From CAVTWS01 sp964390555 (GTDB lineage: Bacteria; Actinomycetota; Acidimicrobiia; Acidimicrobiales; SHLQ01): a stretch of DNA of 64,000 nt. Made by a program: the position numbers and the translations under genes. The DNA lies in the NCBI GenBank assembly GCA_964390555.1, contig CAYMJU010000032.1:62001-126000 (forward strand). Direction: 5' to 3'. This document shows, in pieces, positions 43,335 through 51,632 of the stretch; the first letter of the stretch is position 1, and each line of letters opens with the position of its first letter. The notes under the pieces are model-generated. The model was not told the origin of the DNA. It was given only the letters and a program-made list of their open reading frames with translations, and searched no databases.

Positions 43335-44588
43335 TCAGCGCCCAAGCGACGGAGCGGGGGCCGGGCCCACATAGCGCGACTGCGGCCGGTACCGCAGCGC
43401 CGGTTCGCCGTACTCCTCGAGGGCGTGGGCCAGCCATCCGGCGATGCGGGCGACCGCGAACACGACCTCGCCGGCGCCCGCCGGCATGCCGGCCATCACC
43501 GTCAGGCCGGCGAGCCCGAGGTCGACGTTCGGGATACGGCCCGACCGCTCGATCCCGATGTGCACCAGTTCGTCGATGAGCGGCCACCGCTCGTCGTCGG
43601 GGTACGCCGTTCTGGTCGCGTCGATCAACAGCTGATAGCGGGGATCGGCTCGTTCGTAGACCTTGTGCCCGAATCCCGGGACGCGCCGCCCCATGGCCAA
43701 CAACTCGCCCACCGCCGCGGTGGCGGACCCCGCGGCCGTCGCCCGGCTGATCAGCTCGTGGCACTCACTGCTCGCCGCGCCATGGAGAGGCCCTCCGAGG
43801 ACGCCGAGTCCGGCGGCGACGACGGCGTACGGGTCGGCTCGAGTGGAAGCAGCGATCCGAGCCGCATAGGTCGACGCCGCTAGATCGTGGTCGGCCAGCG
43901 CCACCAAGGCGACGTTCAGCGCGCTCAGCGCGCCCGGAGTTGCCCGCTGGCGCGTGAGCCGCGGCCACAGACGGTCAACCACGCGCTGCCGAGCCGTCGA
44001 GTCGCCGCCGCCCTCGCCGTCGCCGTCGCCGTCGCCGGGCAGCGATTCGACGATCGTGGCGACCAGGCGGGCCATGGCGATGTGGACGGCCGCGGGTGAG
44101 ATGTCGTGGCGGAGCGGATCGTGAGCCGAGACGATCGTGAGCGCCATGCGGATCCGGTCGATGGCGGGCGCGTGCTCGGGCAGGGCCTTTCCGGCGCGGC
44201 GGGTAGCGGCGAGCACGCGGGGTTCGGCTTCCCACCGGGCCCCCGATGACTCGACGCCAAGGAGGAGAGCCGCGACCTCCTCGTAGTCGACTCCCGCCGC
44301 GACGAGATCCTCGACGCGCGTGCCGCGGTACGACAGCCCGTCGTCGCCGACACGAGTGATCGCCGAAGCCACGATCGTCGCCAGCCCCTCGACGGCCCGG
44401 CGTCCGCGCCGGGCTCGCAACGACTCGACCTCGCGGCGCCCGAACAGGCTGCTGCGACCGTCGGGAGCGACCCGCCGGTCCAAGAGTCCGCGGCTGACGT
44501 ACGCGTACAGCGTGTCGAGCTTGACCCCGAGCCGCGCCGCCGCCTCGGTCGACGAGAGCCACTGCTCACCCGCACGATCATCGGCCAT
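43335..44588 (-). CDS. Citrate synthase family protein fused to an N-terminal helix-turn-helix (MerR/excisionase-type) domain
   Basis: A 417-residue fusion. Residues 8-60 form a winged HTH (WLSSTEAAARLGVKLDTLYA, then RGLLDRRVAPDGRSSLFGRREVESL), as in MerR/excisionase proteins. From about 75 on it is a citrate synthase: GPLHGAASSE (about 250) and GFGHKVYERADPRYQ (about 302) carry the two catalytic His, and IPNVDLGLAGL (about 347) the catalytic Asp. Between them is a low-complexity GDGDGDGEGGGD insert (about 187) coded by four TCGCCG repeats. Strong GGGAGGGG ribosome site. It is divergent from a second citrate synthase; it may regulate that gene in response to acetyl-CoA, oxaloacetate or citrate, an inference. 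Confidence 0.88.
   Translation of the reverse strand: MADDRAGEQWLSSTEAAARLGVKLDTLYAYVSRGLLDRRVAPDGRSSLFGRREVESLRARRGRRAVEGLATIVASAITRVGDDGLSYRGTRVEDLVAAGVDYEEVAALLLGVESSGARWEAEPRVLAATRRAGKALPEHAPAIDRIRMALTIVSAHDPLRHDISPAAVHIAMARLVATIVESLPGDGDGDGEGGGDSTARQRVVDRLWPRLTRQRATPGALSALNVALVALADHDLAASTYAARIAASTRADPYAVVAAGLGVLGGPLHGAASSECHELISRATAAGSATAAVGELLAMGRRVPGFGHKVYERADPRYQLLIDATRTAYPDDERWPLIDELVHIGIERSGRIPNVDLGLAGLTVMAGMPAGAGEVVFAVARIAGWLAHALEEYGEPALRYRPQSRYVGPAPAPSLGR
44014..44037. repeat. Four copies of the hexamer TCGCCG within the HTH-citrate synthase gene
   Basis: Perfect tandem array (24 nt) encoding the GDGDGDG stretch, a likely site of copy-number variation. Confidence 0.85.
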
Positions 44589-44622
44589 GACCGCCCCTCC
44601 CGACAGGTTGATCCAGTCATGC

Positions 44623-44655
44623 TTGACTTGATCAAGGTTGTCAATGTATCAATGT
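44623..44655. promoter_or_regulatory. Operator/promoter region between the divergent citrate synthase genes
   Basis: AT-rich island in the 85-nt gap. It holds the perfect palindrome CTTGATCAAG (44627-44636), TTGAC...GTCAA inverted arms (44623-44627 and 44640-44644), and a TCAATG direct repeat (44641-44646, 44649-44654). TTGACT (44623) and TATCAA (44647) with 18 nt between could form a plus-strand promoter with the palindrome in the spacer, the place MerR-family regulators bind. Confidence 0.5.
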
Positions 44656-44673
44656 CGAGGTCAGACTAGTCCC

Positions 44674-45804
44674 ATGGGCACCGAACTGATCGCCCCCCGA
44701 GGGCTCAAGGGTTTGAAGGTCGCCGAGACGACCGTCGGCGACGTCCGCGGCGACGAAGGCTTCTACCACTACCGCCAGTACGACGCGACCGAGCTGGCGG
44801 CCAAGCGGTCGGTCGAGGATGTCTGGGCGCTGCTCATCGACGGCGCGCTGCCGGCGCCGGGCGACACGGCGTTCGCGGCCGAAGTCGCGCCGCTGCGGGC
44901 CATCCCGCGCTCAGCCGACGCTGCGGTCGACGCCATCGCCCTCATCGACGCTTCGCCCATGGGTCGATTGCGTGCCGCGCTGGCCGCGGTGACCGAGGCC
45001 GACGGACCGACTGCCACCTACGACCAGAGCGCGTCCGAACGTCGGGCCACCGCCCTCCGGGTCGCGGCCTTGGTCCCGACGGTCCTCGCCCGCCTCTGGC
45101 GCGTCGGCCAGGGCCTCGGTCCAATCGGTCCGGACCCCACGATGGGTCATGCCGCCGACTACCTCCGCATGGTCATGGGGACCGAGCCGACCGACGACCA
45201 GGTTCGCCTCGTCACCACCTACCTGGTCACCACCGTCGACCACGGGTTCAACGCCTCGACGTTCTCGACCCGCGTGACCGTGAGCACCGGCACCGACATC
45301 GGAGGCGCAGTTTCAGCCGGCCTGGCCGCCCTGGCCGGGCCTCTCCACGGCGGCGCACCGAGCCGGGTGCTCGATCTGCTCGACGAGATCGGCGAGCCGG
45401 GTCGCGCCGCGGCGTGGGTCGACGAGCAGTTGGCCCGAGGCGACAAGGTGATGGGCTTCGGTCACCCCGTGTACCGCACGGGCGACCCGCGGTCGCGTGT
45501 GCTTCGCCGAGTGGCCGAGACGGTCGGCGGGCCGCTCCTCGAGCGGGCGGTGACGGTCGAGGCCGCGCTGCACGCGGCCCTGAAGGCCCGCCGGCCCGAC
45601 CTCGACCTCAGCACCAACGTCGAGTGGTACGCCGCGGTGGTGATGTCGCTCGCCGGCTTGCCGCCCGAACTGTTCACGCCGACGTTCGCCGTCGGGCGCG
45701 TCATCGGCTGGACCGCCCACGCCCTCGAACAGGCTGCCGACGGCAAGATCCTGCGCCCGAGTGCCACCTACGTCGGCCCTCCCCCGCCGGTACCCGTGCC
45801 CTGA
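44674..45804 (+). CDS. Citrate synthase
   Basis: A 376-residue citrate synthase of actinobacterial citrate synthase 2 type. It starts MGTELIAPRGLKGLKVAETT; GPLHGGAPSRVL (about 226) and GFGHPVYRTGDPRSR (about 268) supply the two catalytic His. The third catalytic position reads LSTNVEWYAAVV, so Glu stands where most enzymes have Asp (NVDFY). It would condense acetyl-CoA (or propionyl-CoA) with oxaloacetate. Divergent from the HTH-fused paralogue; the shared AT-rich gap looks regulatory. The ATG matches the family's N-terminus; an earlier in-frame ATG lies inside the operator. Confidence 0.92.
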   Translation: MGTELIAPRGLKGLKVAETTVGDVRGDEGFYHYRQYDATELAAKRSVEDVWALLIDGALPAPGDTAFAAEVAPLRAIPRSADAAVDAIALIDASPMGRLRAALAAVTEADGPTATYDQSASERRATALRVAALVPTVLARLWRVGQGLGPIGPDPTMGHAADYLRMVMGTEPTDDQVRLVTTYLVTTVDHGFNASTFSTRVTVSTGTDIGGAVSAGLAALAGPLHGGAPSRVLDLLDEIGEPGRAAAWVDEQLARGDKVMGFGHPVYRTGDPRSRVLRRVAETVGGPLLERAVTVEAALHAALKARRPDLDLSTNVEWYAAVVMSLAGLPPELFTPTFAVGRVIGWTAHALEQAADGKILRPSATYVGPPPPVPVP

Positions 45805-45849
45805 CCACCGCCTCACGGCCGCGCTGTGGTGGCCTAGGCTCGGTGGTCG

Positions 45850-46251
45850 ATGGCCGGGTACTCGGGCACACCGCTTGCCACCAAGCTGGGGATCAAGGCG
45901 GGCTATCGCGTGGTGCTGCTCGGTGCTCCGGTCGGCTTCGTCGACACCCTCGAATCGTTACCCGACGATGTCGACCTCACCGTCGCGCTAGGCGCTACCG
46001 ACGTATGCGTGGCCTTCTACATCGAGCGCTCGGCGTTCGAGGCGGCGTTGCCCGACCTCAGGGCGGCGATCTTTCCGGCCGGCGGGCTGTGGATCGCCTG
46101 GCCGAAACGGGCGTCGAAGGTGCCGACCGACATCACCGAGGACGTCGTGAGGGAGGTGGCGCTACCGACCGGCCTCGTCGACAACAAGGTGTGCGCCATC
46201 GACGACGTCTGGTCCGGCCTGCGTCTCGTTCACCGCAAGGAGCTGCGGTGA
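45850..46251 (+). CDS. DUF3052 family protein
   Basis: A 133-residue protein of unknown function matching the actinobacterial DUF3052 family: MAGYSGTPLATKLGIKAGYR at the start, LIxLGAP-type segment VVLLGAPVGFVDTLESLP, and GGLWIAWPKRASKVPTDITE near residue 77. No transmembrane or catalytic motif is visible. It stands 45 nt after the citrate synthase with a possible TAGGCT -10 nine nt upstream of its ATG. Confidence 0.87.
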   Translation: MAGYSGTPLATKLGIKAGYRVVLLGAPVGFVDTLESLPDDVDLTVALGATDVCVAFYIERSAFEAALPDLRAAIFPAGGLWIAWPKRASKVPTDITEDVVREVALPTGLVDNKVCAIDDVWSGLRLVHRKELR

Positions 46252-46266
46252 TCATCGGGCACCAGA

Positions 46267-47754
46267 TCAGATCCTGAACGTGCCATCGGACGACACGTGG
46301 CCGACCCAGCCGCACGCGTCGTTCGCCATCAGCTCACCCATCAGCTCCGGCGAGGTGCTGACCGCCCAGCACCGGGCACCGGTTCTGGTGAGGCCCGAGA
46401 TGATGGCTCGGGCCGGCGCGCCGGTGTCGTGCTCGACCGTGTACGACTCGACGATGATGTTGCCCTCGGGCTCGCGAGTGAAGGCGTGAGGCCGGAATCG
46501 GTCGACGTCGGCCTGGCAGTCGACGCCGCGATAGCCGTTGTCGGGAGGATCCGTCGACAGAACCGCCACTGCGTGTTTGGTCAGGAGGCCACCGTTGGCC
46601 ACCACGAGGCCGAACTCGCCGGCGTCTCGGCGCAGTAGCGGCACGATCGACGCCACGGCGTGGGTGCTGTAGTTGTTCATCGGCCCGCCGAAGAACGACA
46701 TCCCGCCGGTCACGGTCAGGTCGCGATCGGCCCCGATGCCGAGCTCGCGGGCGGCAACGCGAACTGCCGACGGGAAGCACGAATACAGGTCGATGTGCGC
46801 GAGCTGGCCCAGCCCGACGCCGGCCAGCTCCAAGGCCCGCGGCCCGGTCGCGCGCAGCGACCGCGATCCATGGAGATCGAGCCGCTCTCCGAGGGATTCG
46901 GTGTCGCGGCCCTTGGCCCCCGAGTGGATGAAGACCCACCGGTCTCGCGGGACCCCGGCGGCTTCGGCCCATGCCGCCGAGGCCACGACATACGCCGCGG
47001 CCTGATCGGTGAACCAGTTCGAGTTCATGACCTTGGGGTACGGGTAGGAGATCATACGATTGGTCGCCGACGGGGTCGCGATCTGATCGGCGGTGAGCGG
47101 TGTCTGCGACCACGACCACGGATTGGACACGGCGATCTCGTTGAAGCGCCCGTAGAGCCGGCCGAGCTCGGCTCGGTGCTCCTCCACACTGAGGCGCTCG
47201 GCGTGGCGCAGCGCGATCTCGAACAGCGGGTAGACCCGGACCGGCATCTCCAGCCCGAATCGTCGATCGTGGTCGTCGGCCATCACGAGCGGCGTGCCAT
47301 AGCGGTCGTCGGGCGCGACGCCGTCGCCTTGCTGGGTCAGCTGGGGCTCGGTGCCGAGCTTGCGGAGCTGGCGGCGGCTGTATATGCCTTCGCCTCCGCA
47401 CAGCACGGCACAGCCGAGCTGGCCGGCCGAGATGTCCTCGGCGAGCCGCAGCAGCATTGTGACGGGCGTATCACCGCCCTGACCGGTGAGTCCGGACCGC
47501 GCCGACGTGGCCCGGATCCGGTCGGCCACCAGGCGAGCTGGATCCTTGTATGACCACGCACCTTGGACGGCGACGATCCGGTCGATCCGGTCCGCGGCCG
47601 ACGCCGCCCCGGCGTCGTCGAGCGCGGCCCTCACCGCCATCTCCATGAGGTCGAGCGGTTCGAGCAAGGTCGCGGCGTCGACGCTTCGTTGTTCGGCCTG
47701 GCCGACGCCGATGAGGACGGGGAGGCGGGGGTTCAGCGGCGTAGTGATGGCCAC
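46267..47754 (-). CDS. Thiolase-superfamily protein (acetyl-CoA acetyltransferase-like), paralogue
   Basis: A 495-residue paralogue of the thiolase-like protein at 9.6-11 kb. Shared landmarks are PVLIGVGQAEQRS (about 10), AVLCGGEGIYSRRQ (about 130), YPKVMNSNWFTDQAAAYVVA (about 240), IDLYSCFPSAVRVAA (about 320) and GGMSFFGGPMNNYSTHAVAS (about 350). No conventional N-terminal active-site Cys is evident, again hinting at an atypical thiolase. GTG start. A strong hairpin separates it from nrdB upstream. Confidence 0.83.
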   Translation of the reverse strand: MAITTPLNPRLPVLIGVGQAEQRSVDAATLLEPLDLMEMAVRAALDDAGAASAADRIDRIVAVQGAWSYKDPARLVADRIRATSARSGLTGQGGDTPVTMLLRLAEDISAGQLGCAVLCGGEGIYSRRQLRKLGTEPQLTQQGDGVAPDDRYGTPLVMADDHDRRFGLEMPVRVYPLFEIALRHAERLSVEEHRAELGRLYGRFNEIAVSNPWSWSQTPLTADQIATPSATNRMISYPYPKVMNSNWFTDQAAAYVVASAAWAEAAGVPRDRWVFIHSGAKGRDTESLGERLDLHGSRSLRATGPRALELAGVGLGQLAHIDLYSCFPSAVRVAARELGIGADRDLTVTGGMSFFGGPMNNYSTHAVASIVPLLRRDAGEFGLVVANGGLLTKHAVAVLSTDPPDNGYRGVDCQADVDRFRPHAFTREPEGNIIVESYTVEHDTGAPARAIISGLTRTGARCWAVSTSPELMGELMANDACGWVGHVSSDGTFRI

Positions 47755-47776
47755 CAGTAAAGCGGCTCGGGAATGT

Positions 47777-47808
47777 GATCGGGCCCCTGTGGGGACAGGG
47801 GCCCGATC
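47777..47808 (-). terminator. Strong hairpin terminator after nrdB
   Basis: A perfect 14-bp stem (GATCGGGCCCCTGT pairing with its complement) and a GGGG loop lie 37 nt past the nrdB stop. The following sequence is only weakly T-rich, so it may act as a Rho-assisted or attenuating terminator. Confidence 0.75.
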
Positions 47809-47845
47809 GGTTCTCTCGGCAGGGTAGGAGAGAGACCTGGTCTGG

Positions 47846-48925
47846 TCAGAAGTCCTCGTCGAAGGACACTTCGCCCGAGACGCCGACCTGGTAAGCGGCG
47901 ACGGTGCGCTCGAAGAAGTTGGTGAGCTCCTGGACGTCTTGGAGCTCCATGAAGTCGAACGGGTTCTTGACCCCGTACTGGCGGGGAAGGCCGAGCTGAA
48001 CCAACCGCTGGTCGGCGACGAAGCGCAGGTACGTGCGGGTGTCGGCGAGCGACATGCCGGGCACGCCTTCGCCGAGCACGTCGGCGGCGAACTGGTACTC
48101 GCACTCCACGGCCTCGTCGATCATGGTGATGATCTGGCGGCCGAGGTCGTCGTCGAACAGGTCCGGGTCTTCAGTGCGGACGGTGTTGAGGACCTCGAGA
48201 GCGAAGTTCATGTGGGCGCTCTCGTCGCGGAACACCCAGTTGGTACCTGCGGCGAGACCGTTCAGCAATCCCTTGGAGCGAAGGAAGTACACGTAGGCGA
48301 ATGCGGCGAAGAAGAACAACCCCTCGATGCAGGTCGCGAAGCAGATCAGGTTGAGGAGGAACCGCTGGCGATCCTCCTTGGTCTCGAGCCTCTCGAGGTC
48401 GCTGATCGAGCCGATCCAGCGGAAGCAGAACTCGGCCTTCTGGCGGATCGACGGGATGTTCTCGATGGCCGCGAAGGCCGCCTCTCGCTCGCGCAGGTCG
48501 GGGATGTAGTTGTCGAGCAGCGTGAGATAGAACTGGACGTGCAGCGCCTCCTCGTAGAGCTGGCGCGACAGGTACATGCGGGCTTCGGGCGCGTTGATGT
48601 GCGTGTACAGGTTCAGCACCAGGTTGTTGGCCACGATCGAGTCGCCGGTGGCGAAGAACGCCACGAGTCGGTTCACCAGATGCTTCTCGGCCGGAAGCAG
48701 GCGGCGTTGCAGGTCGACGAGATCGTCAGAGAAGTCGATCTCCTCGACGGTCCAGGTGTTCTTGATGGCGTTGCGGTACATCTCGTAGAAGCCGGGGTAC
48801 CGCATCGGCCGCAAGGTCAAGCTGAAGCCGGCATCGAGGATGTGCGCCCGTGACGGCGCGGGCAACACGACGGGCGTGGGCCCGGTGAGGTCGACGAGGG
48901 GGTACGCCGATTCGGCGAGGGCCAT
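47846..48925 (-). CDS. nrdB: Class I ribonucleotide reductase, small (beta) subunit
   Basis: A 359-residue ferritin-like radical subunit. Metal and radical residues follow the class I pattern: FATGDSI (first Asp), RQLYEEALHVQFY with Glu, His and, four residues after His, the radical Tyr; CIEGLFFFAAF and RDESAHMNFALEV supply the second half-site. The Tyr is present, so this is not a Phe-type (class Ic) variant. It supplies the radical for NrdA to make deoxyribonucleotides. ATG with AAGGAA upstream; the upstream extension of the frame overlaps nrdA. Lies 37 nt after nrdA; likely one operon. Confidence 0.96.
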   Translation of the reverse strand: MALAESAYPLVDLTGPTPVVLPAPSRAHILDAGFSLTLRPMRYPGFYEMYRNAIKNTWTVEEIDFSDDLVDLQRRLLPAEKHLVNRLVAFFATGDSIVANNLVLNLYTHINAPEARMYLSRQLYEEALHVQFYLTLLDNYIPDLREREAAFAAIENIPSIRQKAEFCFRWIGSISDLERLETKEDRQRFLLNLICFATCIEGLFFFAAFAYVYFLRSKGLLNGLAAGTNWVFRDESAHMNFALEVLNTVRTEDPDLFDDDLGRQIITMIDEAVECEYQFAADVLGEGVPGMSLADTRTYLRFVADQRLVQLGLPRQYGVKNPFDFMELQDVQELTNFFERTVAAYQVGVSGEVSFDEDF

Positions 48926-48962
48926 GGGAAATTCCTTGCGTAGGTAGAGAGGCGAAGCGCGA

Positions 48963-51386
48963 TCAGTCGCAGGCTTCGCAGGCTTCGGGGTTCTCGAGGG
49001 AGCACGACACCGCTTCGGCGTCTGTGAACATCTTGGTGGCCGGCACGGGGGCCGCTTCGGGCGCACTCGCAGTGGTGGTCTGGTTGATGCGGGTCGCCGG
49101 GCGCGACCGCAGGTAGTACGTGGTCTTGAGCCCGCTCTTCCATGCGTGCAGGTACATGGAGCTGAGCTTGCCGATGGTGGGCGACTCCATGAACAGGTTC
49201 AACGACTGGCTCTGGTCGATGAACGCCCCACGTTCGGCTGCCATGTCGATGAGAGATCGCATGGGCACCTCCCACGCCGTCCGGTAGATCGCCGTGATGT
49301 CCTCGGGGATGCCATCGATGTCTTGCACGCTGCCTTCGGCGCGCTTCACACGGGCGATCATGTCCTCGGTCCACAGACCGCGCTGTTGCAGGTCGCGCAC
49401 GAGGTAGCGGTTGATCTGGAGGAACTCACCCGAGAGCGTCTCGCGCTTGAACAGGTTCGACACCTGGGGCTCGATGCACTCGAAGCAGCCGGCGATCGAG
49501 GCAATCGTCGCGGTCGGCGCAATGGCGATCAGCAACGAGTTGCGCAGACCGTGCTCGCGGACGCGCGCCCGCAGGGCGTCCCAGTCGAGGTCGCCGTACG
49601 GAGTCGCGCCCTCCCACATGTCGAACTGGAGCTTGCCGCCCGCGACGCGGGTCTCGGCGTAGGTCGGGTGCGGGCCCGCGGCCTCGGCCAGTTCGGTCGA
49701 AGCCCACAGGGCGTGGAAGTACATGTGCTCGCTGATGCGCTTCGACAGCGTGCGGGCCTCGTCGGAGTCAAAAGGGATCCGCAGCTTGAAGAAGACGTCC
49801 TGGAGACCCATGAGACCGAGCCCGACCGGTCGCCACGCGGCGTTGGAGCGGCCCGAGGCATCGGTCGGGTAGTAGTTGATGTCGATGACCCTGTCGAGGA
49901 AGGGCACGGCCATGCGCACAACCTCGCCGAGCCGCTCGAAGTCGAAACCGGCATCGGTGGTCAGCGCCCCGAGGTTCACCGAGCCGAGGTTGCACACCGC
50001 GGTCTCGTCCTGGCTCGTGACCTCGATGATCTCGGTGCAGAGGTTCGACAGGTGCACGACCCGTCCCGGTCGCCCGGTCTGGTTGCACCGCAAGTTCGAC
50101 GGGTCCTTGAACGTCATCCAGCCGTTGCCGGTCTGGGCGAGCGACCGCATCATCCGGCTGTACAGCTCGCGGGCCGACACCTGCTTGTCGTAGAGGGCCT
50201 CGGCCTCGGCCTGCTCGTAGGCGCGGCGGAACTCGTCGCCGTAGAGGTCGACGAGGTGGGGCACCCTCTTGGGGTCGAACAGCGACCATTGCCAGTCCTT
50301 CTCGACCCGCTCCATGAACAGGTCCGGGACCCAGTTGGCCAAGTTGAGGTTGTGGGTGCGGCGGGCGCCGTCGCCGGTGTTCTCCTTCAGGTCCAGAAAG
50401 TCCTCGATGTCGGCATGCCAGGTCTCGAGGTAGACGCACGCCGCGCCCTTGCGCCGGCCGCCCTGGTTGACGGCCGCGACCGAGCTGTCGAGGGTCTTGA
50501 GCCACGGCACGATGCCGTTGGACAACCCGTTGGTACCGCGGATGAGCGAGCCCTTGGCTCGCACCCGCGAGTACGCGAGGCCGATCCCGCCAGCGAATTT
50601 CGACAGCTGGGCCACGTCCTTGTAACGGTCGTAGATGCCTTCGAGGCTGTCGACTGGCGAGTCGAGCAAGTAGCACGACGACATCTGCGGATGGGAGGTG
50701 CCGCTGTTGAACAGCGTGGGGCTCGACGGCAGGTACTCGAGCGACGAGATGAGCCGGTAGAACCCGATGGCCTCGTCGGTGCCGCCGGCCAGGCCGCACG
50801 CCACCCGGAGGAAGAAGTACTGCGGCGTCTCGACGATCTGGCGCGTCTCGGGGTGGCGCAGCAAGTAACGGTCATAGACCGTGCGGAGCCCGAAGAACTC
50901 GAACAGCTGGTCGCGGTCGGGGTCGGCGGCGGCGTTGAGCTTGCGGGCGTTGCTCGCCACCAGCTCGGCCACGCCGTCGTCGATGAGCCCGAGCCGGTGA
51001 CCGAAGGCGACGGACTGGGAGAACGAATGGAGATCCTGGTTCTGGACCTCCTTGTCGATGACCGTCGACAACAGTCGGGCCGCGAGACGCGAGTAGTTGG
51101 GCTCCTCGACGATGAGCGCCGCGGCGGTGCGAATCGACAGGCTGTCGAGGGCCTCGGTGGTGGCACCGTCGACCAGACCGGAGATCGTTCGGGTGGCCAC
51201 GCGCATGGCATCGACACCGCTCAAACCCTCCGAGCAGCGGGTCACGGCGCGAACGATCTTGTTGACGTCGACCGGCTCGAGGTCGCCATTGCGCTTGCGC
51301 ACCCGCATGGTCATGGAGGTGACCGATGGCGCGCTCGCTGGTGCATGGAGTTCGAACAGGTCGGTTCGATCGTCAGTGAGCGCCAT
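48963..51386 (-). CDS. nrdA: Class I ribonucleotide reductase, large (alpha) subunit
   Basis: An 807-residue catalytic subunit. N-terminal ATP-cone MRVRKRNGDLEPVDVNKIVR (about 27-110) allows allosteric dATP control. Active-site residues: SSCYLLDSP (first redox Cys), NLCTEI (Asn, Cys radical, Glu), AVCNLGSVNL (second Cys), the radical-transfer Tyr-Tyr in KTTYYLRSRP and the C-terminal swinging pair CEAC at the last residues. Start ATG with AAGGA. The 246-nt region upstream holds a palindrome and four DnaA-box-like sites, a likely cell-cycle control region. Confidence 0.96.
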   Translation of the reverse strand: MALTDDRTDLFELHAPASAPSVTSMTMRVRKRNGDLEPVDVNKIVRAVTRCSEGLSGVDAMRVATRTISGLVDGATTEALDSLSIRTAAALIVEEPNYSRLAARLLSTVIDKEVQNQDLHSFSQSVAFGHRLGLIDDGVAELVASNARKLNAAADPDRDQLFEFFGLRTVYDRYLLRHPETRQIVETPQYFFLRVACGLAGGTDEAIGFYRLISSLEYLPSSPTLFNSGTSHPQMSSCYLLDSPVDSLEGIYDRYKDVAQLSKFAGGIGLAYSRVRAKGSLIRGTNGLSNGIVPWLKTLDSSVAAVNQGGRRKGAACVYLETWHADIEDFLDLKENTGDGARRTHNLNLANWVPDLFMERVEKDWQWSLFDPKRVPHLVDLYGDEFRRAYEQAEAEALYDKQVSARELYSRMMRSLAQTGNGWMTFKDPSNLRCNQTGRPGRVVHLSNLCTEIIEVTSQDETAVCNLGSVNLGALTTDAGFDFERLGEVVRMAVPFLDRVIDINYYPTDASGRSNAAWRPVGLGLMGLQDVFFKLRIPFDSDEARTLSKRISEHMYFHALWASTELAEAAGPHPTYAETRVAGGKLQFDMWEGATPYGDLDWDALRARVREHGLRNSLLIAIAPTATIASIAGCFECIEPQVSNLFKRETLSGEFLQINRYLVRDLQQRGLWTEDMIARVKRAEGSVQDIDGIPEDITAIYRTAWEVPMRSLIDMAAERGAFIDQSQSLNLFMESPTIGKLSSMYLHAWKSGLKTTYYLRSRPATRINQTTTASAPEAAPVPATKMFTDAEAVSCSLENPEACEACD

Positions 51387-51508
51387 CGTGCAGTCCTTCC
51401 CTACCCTCTTGTCCGGCCCAACGGCTTGGCCCGGCCGTCGCGACGCTGCGGTGGTCGCTCCGGGGCGCGGATCACACGGCTGTGATTCGCGAAGAGACCC
51501 ATTACATA

Positions 51509-51522
51509 GGTGTAACTACACC
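51509..51522. promoter_or_regulatory. Palindrome GGTGTAACTACACC upstream of nrdA
   Basis: Perfect 6-nt arms around AC, 122 nt upstream of the nrdA start. It could bind a dimeric repressor such as NrdR, though it does not match the commonest NrdR consensus exactly. Confidence 0.4.
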
Positions 51523-51555
51523 CGCGTCAAGGGGAAGTTCGAAATCCACCGCGCC

Positions 51556-51629
51556 TGTGGATGACCATGTGGACAACTGCCTATACCTACCGGTTAACCT
51601 GTGGATAACTGGCCTCCCGCCGTGGACAG
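51556..51629 (+). promoter_or_regulatory. Cluster of four DnaA-box-like 9-mers
   Basis: TGTGGATGA (51556), TGTGGACAA (51568), TGTGGATAA (51600) and CGTGGACAG (51621), all in one orientation. TGTGGATAA is the exact reverse complement of the TTATCCACA consensus and TGTGGACAA that of TTGTCCACA, the common actinobacterial box. They lie between nrdA and the LemA fusion. Confidence 0.65.
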
Positions 51630-51632
51630 CTC

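Noticed and set aside
51556..51629. DnaA-box cluster as a replication origin
   Set aside because: No dnaA, dnaN, gidA/parA genes or AT-rich unwinding region lie nearby; control of nrdAB fits better.
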